Assembly: GCF_000184745.1 (NCBI RefSeq) | Contig: NC_014931.1 | Location: 2,232,001 to 2,296,000, forward strand | DNA from: Variovorax paradoxus EPS | Lineage (GTDB): Bacteria > Pseudomonadota > Gammaproteobacteria > Burkholderiales > Burkholderiaceae_C | Length of the DNA stretch: 64,000 nucleotides | Reading direction: 5' to 3' | Part shown: positions 24,688 through 34,832 of the stretch, in pieces | Layout of the letters: each line of letters begins with the position of its first letter | How positions within the stretch are numbered: position 1 is the first letter of the stretch | Position numbers and translations under genes: made by a program | Notes under the pieces: model-generated | Seen by the model: the letters and a program-made list of their open reading frames with translations, nothing else | What the model was told of the DNA's origin: nothing | Databases searched by the model: none

Positions 24688-26904
24688 GTGGCCACTCATT
24701 CCCCTCGCACGTATCCCCATCGCCTCGCGCTCCTGCCGCTGCTGATCACTTCGGGCTTCGGCATGGCCGCGACCACCGCGTGGTCCCAGCAAGTTGCCGC
24801 GCTCGGTGAAGTGGTCGTGAGCGGATCGCGCTCGGAACAGGCCAAGGACGACCTGCCGCTGAGCATCGAGGTCATCAACCGCGACGATATCGAATCCAAG
24901 CAGATCCACGACATCCGCGATGCGGTGCGCGACCTGCCGAATGTCTCGGTCAAGCGCTCGCCCGCGCGCTTCGGGCTCGCGCAGGGCAACACCGGCCGCG
25001 ATGGCAACGCGGGCTTCAACATCCGCGGCCTCGACGGCAACCGCGTGCTGCTGCTGACTGACGGCATCCGCACGCCGCGCAGCTACGTCTTCAGCGCCAA
25101 CGCCTTCGGCCGCGACTACTTCGACATCGGCCTCGTCGAGCGCATCGAGATCATCAAGGGCCCGGCGTCGGCGCTCTATGGCTCGGACGGCCTCGCGGGC
25201 CTTGTCAACTTCATCACCCGCGAACCTTCGTCGTTCCTGCGCGATGGCCGCACCTTCGGCGGCAGCGCGAACATCGGCTACAGCGGCGAAGACAACGGCG
25301 TGCGCGGCGGCGTCACGCTGGCGGGCAAGGCGAACGACGCGCTCGAGTGGCTCATCTCCGCCAACCTCGGCCGCGCGAGCGAGCTCGAGAACATGGGCCG
25401 GCTCGATGTGCCCAACGTCGACCGCACCACGCCCAATCCGCAGCGCGACAACACCCGCTCGCTGCTGGCCAAGGCGATCCTCACGCCCAATGCCGACCAG
25501 CGGCATTCGTTCACCTTCGAGCATGTCGAGAAGAGCAGCCGCTACAACCTGCTCTCCGGTGTTGCCAAACCGCCGTATGCGTCCACCTCGGTCGTCGGCC
25601 TCAACGCGAAAACCGATCTCGACCGCGACCGCCTCACCTACGAAGGACGCCTGCGCCTGAACACCGTCGTGGCCGACAACCTGCTGGCTGTCGTGAGCTA
25701 CCAGAAGGCCGAGTCGCGCGAGTACATCTACGAAGACCGCTTCACCGCCGCCGACCGCACGCGCGACGTCACCTACGACGAGAACACCTGGCAACTCGGC
25801 TTGCAGGCGGACAAGACCATCCGCATGGGCGATTGGGCGCAGAAGATCACCTACGGCCTGGACTACACCCGCACCAACGTCGAGAACCTGCAGACCGGCC
25901 TCGTGCCGCCGGCGGGCGAGAGCTATCCGCTCAAGCGCTTCCCCGACACGCGCGAGACCTCGTCGGCCTTCTATGTGCAGGACGAGTTCATCCACGACCG
26001 CTGGAGCATCACGCCCGGCATCCGCTTTGATCGCTTCTCGCTCGATGCGAAGCAGGCGGGCTTCAGCGCGCAGGCGGTGTCGCTTTCAGGTTCGGCAGTG
26101 TCGCCCAAGCTGGGGGTGCTGTTCCGCGCTACGCCGCAGTTCAGTGTCTACGGCAACTACGCCTCCGGCTTCAAGGCGCCCAACGCGTTCCAGGTCAACA
26201 ACTTCTTCGAAAACGTGATCTCGGGCTACAAGACGATTCCCAACCCGAACCTCAAGCCCGAAAAGAGCCAGAACATCGAGCTGGGCGTACGCGGTCGCAC
26301 CGGCGTCCTGAGCTTCGACGTGGCCGCGTTCACCGGCGACTACAAGAATCTCATCGTGAACGACAAGCTTGTCGGGGGGCGCGGCATCCCGCGCATCGAC
26401 CCGTCGATCTACCAGTCGGTCAATGTCGGACGCGCGCGCATCAGCGGCTTCGAGATCAAGGGCGAGCTCGACTTCACCGAGAACGGCATCGGCTTCTCCG
26501 TGCCCTTCGCCTATGGCCAGACGCGCGGGCGCGACCGCACCAACAACCGGCCGCTCAACTCCATCGATCCGCAGAAGTTCAATGCCGGCCTCAAGTACCA
26601 GGCGCCCGTCTGGAGCGTTCGCCTCGACGCGGTTCACCATGGCGCCAAGAAGTGGAACGACGTCGATCGCAGCGAGGTGACGACTGGCCTGCAGTTCCGT
26701 ACGCCGCAAGCCACCACGTTCGACATCAGCGCGCAATGGCGTATCAAGAAGGACCTGCGCCTGAACGCATCGGTGACCAACCTCACCGACAAGCGCTTCT
26801 GGATGTGGAGCGACGTGCGCGGGCTGACGACGACCTCGAACCTGCGCGATGCCTATACCCAGCCGGGGCGCGCCTTCAATGTCTCGCTCGTGGCGGACTT
26901 CTGA
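24688..26904 (+). CDS. hmuR: TonB-dependent heme/hemoglobin receptor, 738 aa
   Basis: An outer-membrane receptor of the hemoglobin/transferrin/lactoferrin family. GTG 24688 opens a signal peptide ending near AWSQQ; its ribosome site is weak. The TonB box region VVVSGSRSEQAKDDLP is followed by a plug with FNIRGLDGNRVLLLTDGIR and IEIIKGPASALYGSDGLAG. The barrel contains the conserved NPNLKPEKSQNIELGVRG and YASGFKAPNAFQVN and ends in a terminal phenylalanine. It leads the Fur-controlled hmu operon, which supports heme as ligand. Confidence 0.9.
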   Translation: MATHSPRTYPHRLALLPLLITSGFGMAATTAWSQQVAALGEVVVSGSRSEQAKDDLPLSIEVINRDDIESKQIHDIRDAVRDLPNVSVKRSPARFGLAQGNTGRDGNAGFNIRGLDGNRVLLLTDGIRTPRSYVFSANAFGRDYFDIGLVERIEIIKGPASALYGSDGLAGLVNFITREPSSFLRDGRTFGGSANIGYSGEDNGVRGGVTLAGKANDALEWLISANLGRASELENMGRLDVPNVDRTTPNPQRDNTRSLLAKAILTPNADQRHSFTFEHVEKSSRYNLLSGVAKPPYASTSVVGLNAKTDLDRDRLTYEGRLRLNTVVADNLLAVVSYQKAESREYIYEDRFTAADRTRDVTYDENTWQLGLQADKTIRMGDWAQKITYGLDYTRTNVENLQTGLVPPAGESYPLKRFPDTRETSSAFYVQDEFIHDRWSITPGIRFDRFSLDAKQAGFSAQAVSLSGSAVSPKLGVLFRATPQFSVYGNYASGFKAPNAFQVNNFFENVISGYKTIPNPNLKPEKSQNIELGVRGRTGVLSFDVAAFTGDYKNLIVNDKLVGGRGIPRIDPSIYQSVNVGRARISGFEIKGELDFTENGIGFSVPFAYGQTRGRDRTNNRPLNSIDPQKFNAGLKYQAPVWSVRLDAVHHGAKKWNDVDRSEVTTGLQFRTPQATTFDISAQWRIKKDLRLNASVTNLTDKRFWMWSDVRGLTTTSNLRDAYTQPGRAFNVSLVADF

Positions 26905-26942
26905 TTCGAGCCACCGCCATCGCAAACAACAAAGGAAACCCG

Positions 26943-28034
26943 ATGAACGTTGAAGAAATCCGGTCCCATTTCGCGGAACTGCGTGCCAACGGCATGCGCC
27001 ACAAGGACGCCGCGGCGGCCATGGGGCTGAGCGAAGGCGCCGCCATCGCCGCACACATCGGCGCGCACGACAAGGTCCTGCACGCCACGCTGCTGAAGGG
27101 CCCGTGGGTCGAGTTGCTGCAGGCGCTGGAACTTTGCGGCCCGGTGCTCGCGCTCACGCGCAACGAGACCACGGTGCACGAGAAGACCGGCGTCTACGAG
27201 AAGGTCTCCGGCAGCGAGGCGATGGGGCTCGCGCTGGGCGAGGCCATCGACCTGCGCCTTTTCTTCAGCCGTTGGCATGCCGGGTTCGCGGTAAGCGAGG
27301 CAGCAGCCAATGCGGGCGTGCCGCCTTCGCTGAGCCTGCAGTTCTTCAATGCGAACGGCGTGGCGGTCCACAAGATCTTCGTGCGCGAGGCCACCGACCG
27401 CGAAGCCTTTCAGTCGGTCATCGACACCTACACCGCACCCGACGCGCCCGACGCGCCCGTGCAGTTCGTGCCGGCCGAGCCCAAGGCCGCGCCGCGCGAC
27501 GACAGCGCCATCGATGCAGGCGGACTCTCCGAAGCCTGGCGCGGCATGCAGGACACGCACGAGTTCTTCGGCCTCCTGAACAAGTTCGGCGTCGAGCGGC
27601 AGCAGAGCTTTCGTCTCACGGAGGGAGAGTTCACGCAGCGCGCGGAAACGTCGGCGGTGCGCGAACTGCTGCAGGAGGCCACGTTCGACGGAACGCCCAT
27701 CATGGTGTTCGTCGGCAGCCCGGGCTGCATCCAGATCCACTCCGGTCCCGTCGTGCGCGTCGAGCCGATGGAGATTCGCGGGATGCTCTGGCTCAACGTG
27801 CTCGACCCCGACTTCAACCTGCACTTGCGCGAGGACCGCATCGCGAGCGTCTGGATCGTCGAGAAGCCGACCAGCGATGGTGTCGTCACTTCGGTCGAAG
27901 CCTTCGACGGCGAGGGTGAGCTGATGGCGATCTTCTTCGGCGCACGCAAGCCGGGTGTGCCCGAGCGCGGGGAATGGCGGCAGATCGTGCGCAAGCTCTC
28001 GCGCGTGGCCACTTCCGGGGAGGAGGCGCTGTGA
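26943..28034 (+). CDS. hmuS: Hemin-degrading factor HmuS, 363 aa
   Basis: A cytosolic heme-binding and heme-degrading protein of the HemS/ChuS/HmuS family. Two tandem repeats of the fold are visible (about 20-170 and 205-350). The second has GSPGCIQIHSGPVVRVEP and WLNVLDPDFNLHLREDRIASVWIVEKPT, both family signatures; the first has VLALTRNETTVHEKTGVYE. ATG 26943 has AAAGGAAA upstream; a longer frame exists but overlaps the receptor gene. It is followed by a coupled VOC gene. Confidence 0.93.
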   Translation: MNVEEIRSHFAELRANGMRHKDAAAAMGLSEGAAIAAHIGAHDKVLHATLLKGPWVELLQALELCGPVLALTRNETTVHEKTGVYEKVSGSEAMGLALGEAIDLRLFFSRWHAGFAVSEAAANAGVPPSLSLQFFNANGVAVHKIFVREATDREAFQSVIDTYTAPDAPDAPVQFVPAEPKAAPRDDSAIDAGGLSEAWRGMQDTHEFFGLLNKFGVERQQSFRLTEGEFTQRAETSAVRELLQEATFDGTPIMVFVGSPGCIQIHSGPVVRVEPMEIRGMLWLNVLDPDFNLHLREDRIASVWIVEKPTSDGVVTSVEAFDGEGELMAIFFGARKPGVPERGEWRQIVRKLSRVATSGEEAL

Positions 28035-28411
28035 GCACCGCGCTGAACGTCGTGGAGATCAAGGCCTTCGTGCCGGCGAAGGACTTCGCGCTGTCGTGCG
28101 CCTTCTACCGGGACCTGGGTTTCACGATGGCTTCGAACGAAGACGGCATCGCCTACTTCCTGCACGGCAACAGCAGCTTCCTGCTGCAGCAGTTCTATGT
28201 GCAGAGCCATGCCGAGAATTTCATGATGCATCTGCTGGTCGACGACGCGCATGCGTGGTGGGCACACGTGCGGGCGCAGCGGCTTGCCGAACGCTATGCC
28301 GTCAGCACCACGCCGCCCGGCGAGCGGCCGTGGGGCATGGTCGATTTCACGCTGACCGATCCGAGCGGCGTGCTCTGGCGCATCGCGCACAACATCCCCC
28401 GGCGCGACTGA
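28031..28411 (+). CDS. VOC (glyoxalase-fold) protein inside the hmu operon, 126 aa
   Basis: A small vicinal-oxygen-chelate protein. GTG 28031 overlaps the hmuS stop (GTGA), so translation is probably coupled. The sequence has FVPAKDFALSCAFYRDLGFT at the N-terminus and VDFTLTDPSGVLWRIAHNIP at the C-terminus, usual for glyoxalase/bleomycin-resistance folds. Metal ligands are uncertain because several canonical histidine/glutamate positions are not obvious. Placement between hmuS and hmuT suggests a role in heme handling or detoxification of a heme breakdown product, but this is inference. Confidence 0.82.
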   Translation: MSTALNVVEIKAFVPAKDFALSCAFYRDLGFTMASNEDGIAYFLHGNSSFLLQQFYVQSHAENFMMHLLVDDAHAWWAHVRAQRLAERYAVSTTPPGERPWGMVDFTLTDPSGVLWRIAHNIPRRD

Positions 28412-28449
28412 TCCGCGCCTCTCGCCTCTCATTCGCTGGCTGTGACTCC

Positions 28450-29349
28450 ATGACCGAACGACACGACTTGCTTCTTCCTCCATCGACGCGTCGCCGCGAT
28501 GTGCTGCGCGTTCTTTCCGCGTCGGCACTCGGCGCCACTGCTTGGCCCACGCTTGCGCAGGACAGGCGCCTGCCGCGACTGGTGACTGTCAGCGGCGCGA
28601 TCACCGAAGTGGTCTACATCCTCGGCGCCGAAGGCCAACTGGTGGGCACCGACACCACCAGCCTCTATCCCGCCGCCGCGCGCAGCACGCCCAAGGTCGG
28701 TTACATGCGCCAGCTGTCGGCGGAAGGGCTCCTGTCCCTGAAGCCCGACGCGATCATCGCCACCAACGAATCGGGTCCGAGCGTGGTGCTCGACCAGATC
28801 CGCACGGCCGGCGTGAAGGTCGAGATCATCGAGGCCGATCACACCTGGGCCGAAGTGCAGCGCAAGGTGCAGGCCGTGGGCCGCGCTGCTGCCAAGGAAG
28901 CACAGGCGCGCGAGCTGCAGGTCCGGCTCGATGCCGAGTGGGCGCAGGTGCAGCAGCGCGTGGGCGCAGCGAAGGGGCGCAAGCCCAAGGTGCTGTTCGT
29001 GCTCTCGCACAGCGCGAGCCCGCAGGTCTCGGGCGAGAAGACGGCGGCGCATTCGGTGATCGGCTTTGCCGGCGGGGTGAATGCGCTCGGCGGCTTCCAC
29101 GGCTACCGGCCGATGACCGCCGAGGCGATGGCCAGCGCCGCGCCCGACATCATCCTCACGAGCACGCAGAGCATCGAGGCGCACGGCGGCATCGACAGGT
29201 TCTGGGAGCGGCCCGAACTGGCGCTCACGCCGGCCTACAGGAAGCGCGCGCTCATCACGCAGGACGCCTTGCTGCTGCTTGGCTTCGGGCCGCGCCTGCC
29301 AGCAGCCATCGGCGAGCTGCACGGCAAGTTCCATGCCGCACTGGCATGA
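28450..29349 (+). CDS. hmuT: Heme ABC transporter periplasmic binding protein HmuT, 299 aa
   Basis: Shuttles heme from the outer-membrane receptor to the HmuUV permease. The N-terminus TRRRDVLRVLSASALGATAW looks like a twin-arginine signal, ending near LAQDRRLP. The mature class III binding fold shows RLVTVSGAITEVVYILGA and KVGYMRQLSAEGLLSLKPD, both typical of HmuT/BtuF-like proteins. ATG 28450 fits the signal peptide. It is followed by hmuU after 55 bp. Confidence 0.92.
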   Translation: MTERHDLLLPPSTRRRDVLRVLSASALGATAWPTLAQDRRLPRLVTVSGAITEVVYILGAEGQLVGTDTTSLYPAAARSTPKVGYMRQLSAEGLLSLKPDAIIATNESGPSVVLDQIRTAGVKVEIIEADHTWAEVQRKVQAVGRAAAKEAQARELQVRLDAEWAQVQQRVGAAKGRKPKVLFVLSHSASPQVSGEKTAAHSVIGFAGGVNALGGFHGYRPMTAEAMASAAPDIILTSTQSIEAHGGIDRFWERPELALTPAYRKRALITQDALLLLGFGPRLPAAIGELHGKFHAALA

Positions 29350-29404
29350 GCCGCCGGGCCACTCTCAAGGCGAATACCGCAGCGCGAAGCGCGAAGGCTA
29401 CGCA

Positions 29405-30442
29405 ATGAGCCAACGCTTCGGGGCGCGTGCCGTGCTGGGCGGCAGCTTGGCGCTGCTCGTCGCAGCCTTTGCGGTGGGCGCTGTTTCGGGCGCCTACGCC
29501 ATCAGCCTTTCGCAGCTCTGGAACGTGCTGACTTCGCTGGGACAGGGCGGGGTCGACCGGTCGCCCGAGCACCTGGTCTTCCTCAACATTCGCCTGCCGC
29601 GCCTCGTGCTCGGGGTGGCAGCTGGCGCGGGGCTGGGCATGGCGGGCACGCTGATGCAGGGGCTGTTCCGCAATCCGCTGGCGGACCCCGGGCTCATCGG
29701 CATCAGCAGCGGCGCGGCGCTGGCGGCCGGCATCACCATCGTGCTGGGCGCGTGGCTGTGGCCTGTGCTGCCGCGCACGCTCGGCAGCTGGACGCTGGTG
29801 CTCATGGCCTTCGGCGGCGGTTTTCTCGTGACGCTGTTGATCTACGGGCTTTCGCGCAGCGAGGGTGGCACGCGGATGGCGCTGATGCTGCTCGCCGGCA
29901 TTGCGATCAATGCGTTGGCGGGCGCGGGGCTCGGGTTGCTGAGCGTGATGGCGACCGACGAACAGTTGCGCAGCCTGCAGTTCTGGCTGCTGGGGAGCCT
30001 GGGCGGGGCGCGGTGGAGCGCGGTGATTCTGGTATGCGCGGCGGTGTTTCTCTCATGCTGGGCGGCGGCCTCGCTCGCATCGCCGCTGAACGCCATTGCA
30101 CTTGGGGAGGCGCAGGCGGCGCTGCTCGGTGTGGACGTCGAGCGCACCAAACGGCGCGCGATCGTCATCACCGCGGTGGCCGTCGGCGCGGTGACGGCCA
30201 CGACCGGGATCATCGGCTTCATCGGGCTGATCGCGCCGCACTGGGTGCGCATGGTGGCGGGCCCCGATCACCGCATCGTGCTGCCGGCCTCCGCGCTGCT
30301 GGGCGCTGCGCTGGTGCTGGCGGCCGACACGGTCGCGCGCACAGTGATGGCGCCTGCGGAGTTGCCGCTTGGCGTGCTCACCGCCTTCATCGGGGTGCCG
30401 ATGTTCCTCTTGATGCTGCGACATTTCAGGGGACGCATATGA
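29405..30442 (+). CDS. hmuU: Heme ABC transporter permease HmuU, 345 aa
   Basis: A FecCD-family permease with about ten membrane helices. Conserved segments include LNIRLPRLVLGVAAGAGLG, then QGLFRNPLADPGLIGISSGA, which holds the coupling region. Near the end are GIIGFIGLIAPHWVRMVAG and LPLGVLTAFIGVPMFLLML. ATG 29405 gives the standard length; GAAGG precedes it. Its stop overlaps the hmuV start (ATGA). Confidence 0.94.
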   Translation: MSQRFGARAVLGGSLALLVAAFAVGAVSGAYAISLSQLWNVLTSLGQGGVDRSPEHLVFLNIRLPRLVLGVAAGAGLGMAGTLMQGLFRNPLADPGLIGISSGAALAAGITIVLGAWLWPVLPRTLGSWTLVLMAFGGGFLVTLLIYGLSRSEGGTRMALMLLAGIAINALAGAGLGLLSVMATDEQLRSLQFWLLGSLGGARWSAVILVCAAVFLSCWAAASLASPLNAIALGEAQAALLGVDVERTKRRAIVITAVAVGAVTATTGIIGFIGLIAPHWVRMVAGPDHRIVLPASALLGAALVLAADTVARTVMAPAELPLGVLTAFIGVPMFLLMLRHFRGRI

Positions 30443-31248
30443 CGGCGGGGGATATGAAGGCGGGGCAGGGCGCGCTGTCGTGCGCGGACGTCGAGGTGCG
30501 CATCGGCGCGAAGATGCTGCTGGCGAATGCCTCCGTCGAACTGGCGCCGGGCCGCGTGACCGCGATCCTCGGTCCCAACGGCGCGGGCAAGTCGACGTTG
30601 CTCTCGGTGTTGTCCGGTCAGCGCGAACCGACGCGGGGTCGGGCGATGCTCGACGGTCGGCCGCTCGCGGACCACGGCATGCCGACGCTGGCGCTGCGCC
30701 GCGCGCTGATGCCGCAGGAAAGCGCGGTCGCCTTCGACTTCACCGCGCATGACATCGTCGCGCTGGGCCGTTACCCGCACCGGCGCGCGCCCGAGACCAA
30801 TGAGGACGGGATCATTGCCGAGGCGATGGTGCTGACCGATGTCACGGCGCTGGCGCCGCGCGTCCTCAACACGCTCTCTGGCGGCGAGAAGGCCCGGGTT
30901 CACCTGGCGCGGGCGCTGGCGCAGCTCTGGCATCCGCGTCCCGATGGCGCGACCCGCTGGCTGCTGCTCGACGAACCCACCGCAGCGCTAGACCTGGCGC
31001 ACCAGCATTCGGCGATGCGCCTCTTGCGTGCCTGGGCGGCTCGCGGCGTGGGTGTGGTGGCCGTGCTGCACGACCTGAACCTGGCGCGGCGCTATGCCGA
31101 CGAGGTGGTGGTGTTGGGCGCCGCAGACGGTTTGCGGCAGGGGCCGACCGCCGAGGTGCTTCAGCCCGCGTTGATCGAATCGGTCTGGGGCATGCCCTGC
31201 CAGCCGGTCACCAGCGCGGACGGCACGGTGCAATATCTGTTCGGGTAG
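30439..31248 (+). CDS. hmuV: Heme ABC transporter ATP-binding protein HmuV, 269 aa
   Basis: The ATPase of the HmuUV importer. Walker A is ILGPNGAGKSTLL, the signature LSGGEKARVHLARAL, Walker B WLLLDEPTAALDL, and the H-loop LHDLNLARRYADEV. The product of the cytosolic ATPase ends the operon. ATG 30439 overlaps the hmuU stop by four bases. A 43-bp gap separates it from the convergent ppsR. Confidence 0.95.
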   Translation: MTAGDMKAGQGALSCADVEVRIGAKMLLANASVELAPGRVTAILGPNGAGKSTLLSVLSGQREPTRGRAMLDGRPLADHGMPTLALRRALMPQESAVAFDFTAHDIVALGRYPHRRAPETNEDGIIAEAMVLTDVTALAPRVLNTLSGGEKARVHLARALAQLWHPRPDGATRWLLLDEPTAALDLAHQHSAMRLLRAWAARGVGVVAVLHDLNLARRYADEVVVLGAADGLRQGPTAEVLQPALIESVWGMPCQPVTSADGTVQYLFG

Positions 31249-31291
31249 CCCGCACCGGTATTCGATAGATCGCTATCCAAAACATAGCGGC

Positions 31292-32113
31292 TCAGTAAGT
31301 CAACCGCTCCGGCCGCAACTCCTGCAGGATCGTCGTCGCGATTTCCTCGATCGACTTGGTGGTGGTCGAGAGCCAGCGGATGCCGGCGCGCCGCATCATC
31401 GCCTCGGCCTCGCTCACCTCGTGGCGGCAGTTGTCCAGGCTCGCGTAGCGCGAGTCGGGGCGACGTTCGTTGCGGATTTCGCTGAGCCGCTCGGGCTGGA
31501 TCGTCAGGCCGAAGATCTTCTTGCGGTGCGGCATCAGAGCAGGAGGGAGCTGGCGACGGTCGAAGTCTTCGGGAATCAGCGGGTAGTTGGCGGCTTTCAG
31601 GCCGTGCTGCATCGCCAGGTAGAGCGACGTGGGCGTCTTGCCGCTGCGGCTCACGCCCACCAGGATGACGTCGGCGCCCTGCAGGTCGCGGTTGCTCTGG
31701 CCGTCGTCGTGCGCCAGGCTGAAGTCGATCGCGGCGATGCGGGCGTTGTATTCCTTGCTCTTGCTCACGTCGCTGAAGCGGCCGATGCGGTGGTTGGACT
31801 TCACCGCCAGCTCGATTTCCAGCGGCCGCACGAAGGTGCCGAACATGTCCAGCAGCATCCCCTTGCAGCCGGTTTCGATCACTTCCAGCACGTCCATGTT
31901 GGCCAGCGTGGTGAAGACGATGGGCCGCACGCCCTCGAGTTCGGCCGTGTGGTTGATATGCCGCACCGCCTGGTGCGCCTTGTCGACCGTGTCGGTGAAA
32001 GGCAGCCGCACGTGGCGCGGCTTCATCTCGAACTGGGCGAGCACGGCGTTGCCGAAAGTCTCGGCGGTGATGCCGGTGCCGTCGGAAATGAAGAAAACAG
32101 TGCGTGTCTGCAT
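31292..32113 (-). CDS. ppsR: PEP synthetase regulatory kinase/pyrophosphorylase PpsR, 273 aa
   Basis: A bifunctional DUF299 enzyme that inactivates PEP synthase by ADP-dependent phosphorylation and reactivates it by phosphorolysis. The P-loop is [16 protein letters not shown]. The N-terminus [18 protein letters not shown] and the C-terminal [13 protein letters not shown] match the family. ATG 32113 is the conserved start. It is divergent from ppsA, its target, with a 191-bp shared promoter region, as in many betaproteobacteria. Confidence 0.95.
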   Translation of the reverse strand: MQTRTVFFISDGTGITAETFGNAVLAQFEMKPRHVRLPFTDTVDKAHQAVRHINHTAELEGVRPIVFTTLANMDVLEVIETGCKGMLLDMFGTFVRPLEIELAVKSNHRIGRFSDVSKSKEYNARIAAIDFSLAHDDGQSNRDLQGADVILVGVSRSGKTPTSLYLAMQHGLKAANYPLIPEDFDRRQLPPALMPHRKKIFGLTIQPERLSEIRNERRPDSRYASLDNCRHEVSEAEAMMRRAGIRWLSTTTKSIEEIATTILQELRPERLTY

Positions 32114-32304
32114 GGTGTTGCTCTTGCGGCCTTGTCCTGCGGCGCGGGCGACCTTGCCACGCCTACAATCCGGTCCATTATCGGGAATCCGCTTTCCCAA
32201 CCCCCCATTCTTCTCATGCAGGCCGCTTCCGCACCCAAAGCAACGACAACGATCGTGCCGTGCCGCCTGCATGCAGCACCGGTTTCAACTTCTGGAGCTT
32301 CCCC

Positions 32305-34698
32305 ATGTCTGCACTTTTCGACGCGACCGCCCTGGTCGTACCGTTTGAAAACCTGAGAATGACCGACGTCGAGGCGGTTGGCGGCAAGAACGCCAGCCTC
32401 GGCGAAATGATCTCGCAACTGCCCCAGGGCGTGCGGGTGCCGACCGGTTTCGCGACCACGGCCCACGCTTTTCGCCAGTTCCTGGCCCACGACGGCCTGG
32501 CCGACAAGATCAGCAAGCGCCTCGCGGCGCTCGACACCGAAGACGTGCGCGCCCTGGCCACGGCCGGTGCCGAGATCCGCGCCATGGTCGAGTCCCAGCC
32601 TTTTCCGGCCGACCTGCAGAAAGCCATCGGCGAGGCCTTCGCCACGCTGAGCGCCGGCAACCCGGAAGCCTCGTTCGCCGTGCGTTCGTCAGCCACCGCC
32701 GAAGACCTGCCCGACGCCTCGTTCGCGGGCCAGCAGGAAACCTTCCTGAACGTGGTCGGCATCGACGACGTGCTGCACAAGATGAAGGAGGTGTTCGCCT
32801 CCCTCTACAACGACCGCGCCATCAGCTATCGCGTGCACAAGGGCTTCGAGCACGACGTGGTCGCGCTATCGGCGGGCGTGCAGCGCATGGTGCGCTCCGA
32901 CCTCGGCGCGGCCGGCGTGATGTTCACCATCGACACCGAATCGGGCTTTGATCAGGTGGTGTTCATCACGTCGAGCTACGGCCTGGGTGAAACGGTGGTG
33001 CAGGGCGCGGTGAACCCCGACGAGTTCTACGTGCACAAGCCGACGCTGCGTGCCGGCAAGAAGGCCGTCATCCGCCGCAACCTCGGCTCCAAGCTGATCC
33101 AGATGGAGTTCGCGACGCCCGAAGAGAAAAAGGCCAGCGGCAAGCTGGTGAAGACAACCGACGTCAAGGCCGAGCAGCGCAACCGCTACTCGCTGAGCGA
33201 CGCCGACGTCGAACAACTGGCCAAGTACGCACTGGTCATCGAGGAACACTACGGCCGTCCGATGGACATCGAGTGGGGCAAGGACGGCACCGACGGCCTG
33301 CTCTACATCCTGCAGGCGCGCCCCGAGACGGTGAAGAGCCAGCAGCAGGGCAAGGCCGAGCAGCGCTACAAGCTGCTGGGCAAGGGCGCAGTGCTCGCCG
33401 AAGGCCGTGCCATCGGCCAGAAGATCGGCACCGGCCCCGTGCGCCTGGTGCACAACATCAGCGAAATGGACAAGGTGCAGGCCGGCGACGTGCTCGTCAC
33501 CGACATGACCGACCCCAACTGGGAACCGGTGATGAAGCGTGCCGCTGCCATCGTCACCAACCGCGGCGGGCGCACCTGCCACGCGGCCATCATCGCGCGC
33601 GAACTGGGCATTCCAGCTGTGGTCGGCTGCGGCGACGCAACCGACTTGCTGAAGGACGGCACGCTGGTCACCGTGAGCTGCGCCGAGGGCGACACCGGCT
33701 TCATCTACGACGGCCTGCTCGAGACCGAAGTGACGGAAGTGCAGCGCGGCGTGATGCCGGAAATCGACATCCAGCTGATGATGAACGTGGGCAACCCGCA
33801 GCTCGCCTTCGACTTCGCACAACTGCCGAACCACGGCGTGGGCCTGGCCCGCCTCGAGTTCATCATCAACAACAACATCGGTGTGCACCCGAAGGCGATC
33901 CTCGACTACCCGAATGTCGACAACGACCTGAAGAAGGCCGTGGAGTCGGTGGCCCGCGGGCACGCTTCGCCGCGCGCCTTCTACGTCGACAAGGTGGCCG
34001 AAGGCATCGCGACCATCGCGGCGGCCTTCTGGCCGAAGAAGGTCATCGTGCGCCTCTCGGACTTCAAGTCGAACGAGTACCGCAAGCTGATCGGCGGCAG
34101 CCGCTACGAGCCGGAAGAAGAGAACCCGATGCTGGGCTTCCGCGGCGCGGCGCGCTACCTGAGCGCCGATTTCGGCGAGGCCTTCGCGATGGAGTGCGAG
34201 GCGCTCAAGCGCGTGCGCAACGACATGGGCCTGGTGAACGTGCAGATCATGGTGCCCTTCGTGCGCACCCTGGGCCAGGCCGAGCGCGTGACCTCGCTGC
34301 TGGGCGAGCATGGCTTGAAGCGCGGCGAGAACGATCTCAAGCTGATCATGATGTGCGAGGTGCCGAGCAACGCGATCCTGCCGGAAGAGTTCCTGAAGTA
34401 CTTCGACGGCTTCTCGATCGGATCGAACGACCTGACTCAGCTCACGCTGGGCCTGGACCGCGATTCGGGGCTCGAGCTGCTGGCAGCCGATTTCGACGAG
34501 CGCGACCCGGCCATTAAGGCGCTCCTGAGCCGTGTCATCAAGGCCTGCAAGGCCGAGGGCAAGTACGTTGGTATCTGCGGCCAGGGCCCCAGCGACCATC
34601 CGGACTTCGCGCTCTGGCTGGCGGAAGAGGGGATCGAATCGATCTCTCTCAACCCCGACAGTGTGATCGACACCTGGCAGCAACTCGCCAAGCGCTGA
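32305..34698 (+). CDS. ppsA: Phosphoenolpyruvate synthase, 797 aa
   Basis: Converts pyruvate and ATP to PEP, AMP and phosphate for gluconeogenesis. The ATP-grasp domain has [11 protein letters not shown] and [19 protein letters not shown]. The swivelling phosphohistidine is in [20 protein letters not shown] at about residue 427. The PEP/pyruvate barrel contains [17 protein letters not shown] and ends with the cysteine motif [16 protein letters not shown] 32305 follows GGAG; upstream frames lack homology. A TACAAT box lies at 32164-32169. Its regulator ppsR is divergent. Confidence 0.97.
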   Translation: MSALFDATALVVPFENLRMTDVEAVGGKNASLGEMISQLPQGVRVPTGFATTAHAFRQFLAHDGLADKISKRLAALDTEDVRALATAGAEIRAMVESQPFPADLQKAIGEAFATLSAGNPEASFAVRSSATAEDLPDASFAGQQETFLNVVGIDDVLHKMKEVFASLYNDRAISYRVHKGFEHDVVALSAGVQRMVRSDLGAAGVMFTIDTESGFDQVVFITSSYGLGETVVQGAVNPDEFYVHKPTLRAGKKAVIRRNLGSKLIQMEFATPEEKKASGKLVKTTDVKAEQRNRYSLSDADVEQLAKYALVIEEHYGRPMDIEWGKDGTDGLLYILQARPETVKSQQQGKAEQRYKLLGKGAVLAEGRAIGQKIGTGPVRLVHNISEMDKVQAGDVLVTDMTDPNWEPVMKRAAAIVTNRGGRTCHAAIIARELGIPAVVGCGDATDLLKDGTLVTVSCAEGDTGFIYDGLLETEVTEVQRGVMPEIDIQLMMNVGNPQLAFDFAQLPNHGVGLARLEFIINNNIGVHPKAILDYPNVDNDLKKAVESVARGHASPRAFYVDKVAEGIATIAAAFWPKKVIVRLSDFKSNEYRKLIGGSRYEPEEENPMLGFRGAARYLSADFGEAFAMECEALKRVRNDMGLVNVQIMVPFVRTLGQAERVTSLLGEHGLKRGENDLKLIMMCEVPSNAILPEEFLKYFDGFSIGSNDLTQLTLGLDRDSGLELLAADFDERDPAIKALLSRVIKACKAEGKYVGICGQGPSDHPDFALWLAEEGIESISLNPDSVIDTWQQLAKR

Positions 34699-34832
34699 GC
34701 TCGGCCGTCGCGCCGGATTGCGGAAATCCCCATGGGGGGATTCCCGCGAGGCGTGGGTGTTTTTGAAACAAATTGCGTATTTGATGCCAGACTTCCAAGA
34801 CTCACGGGCGTATCCCGGAAGGGGAAGACCAC

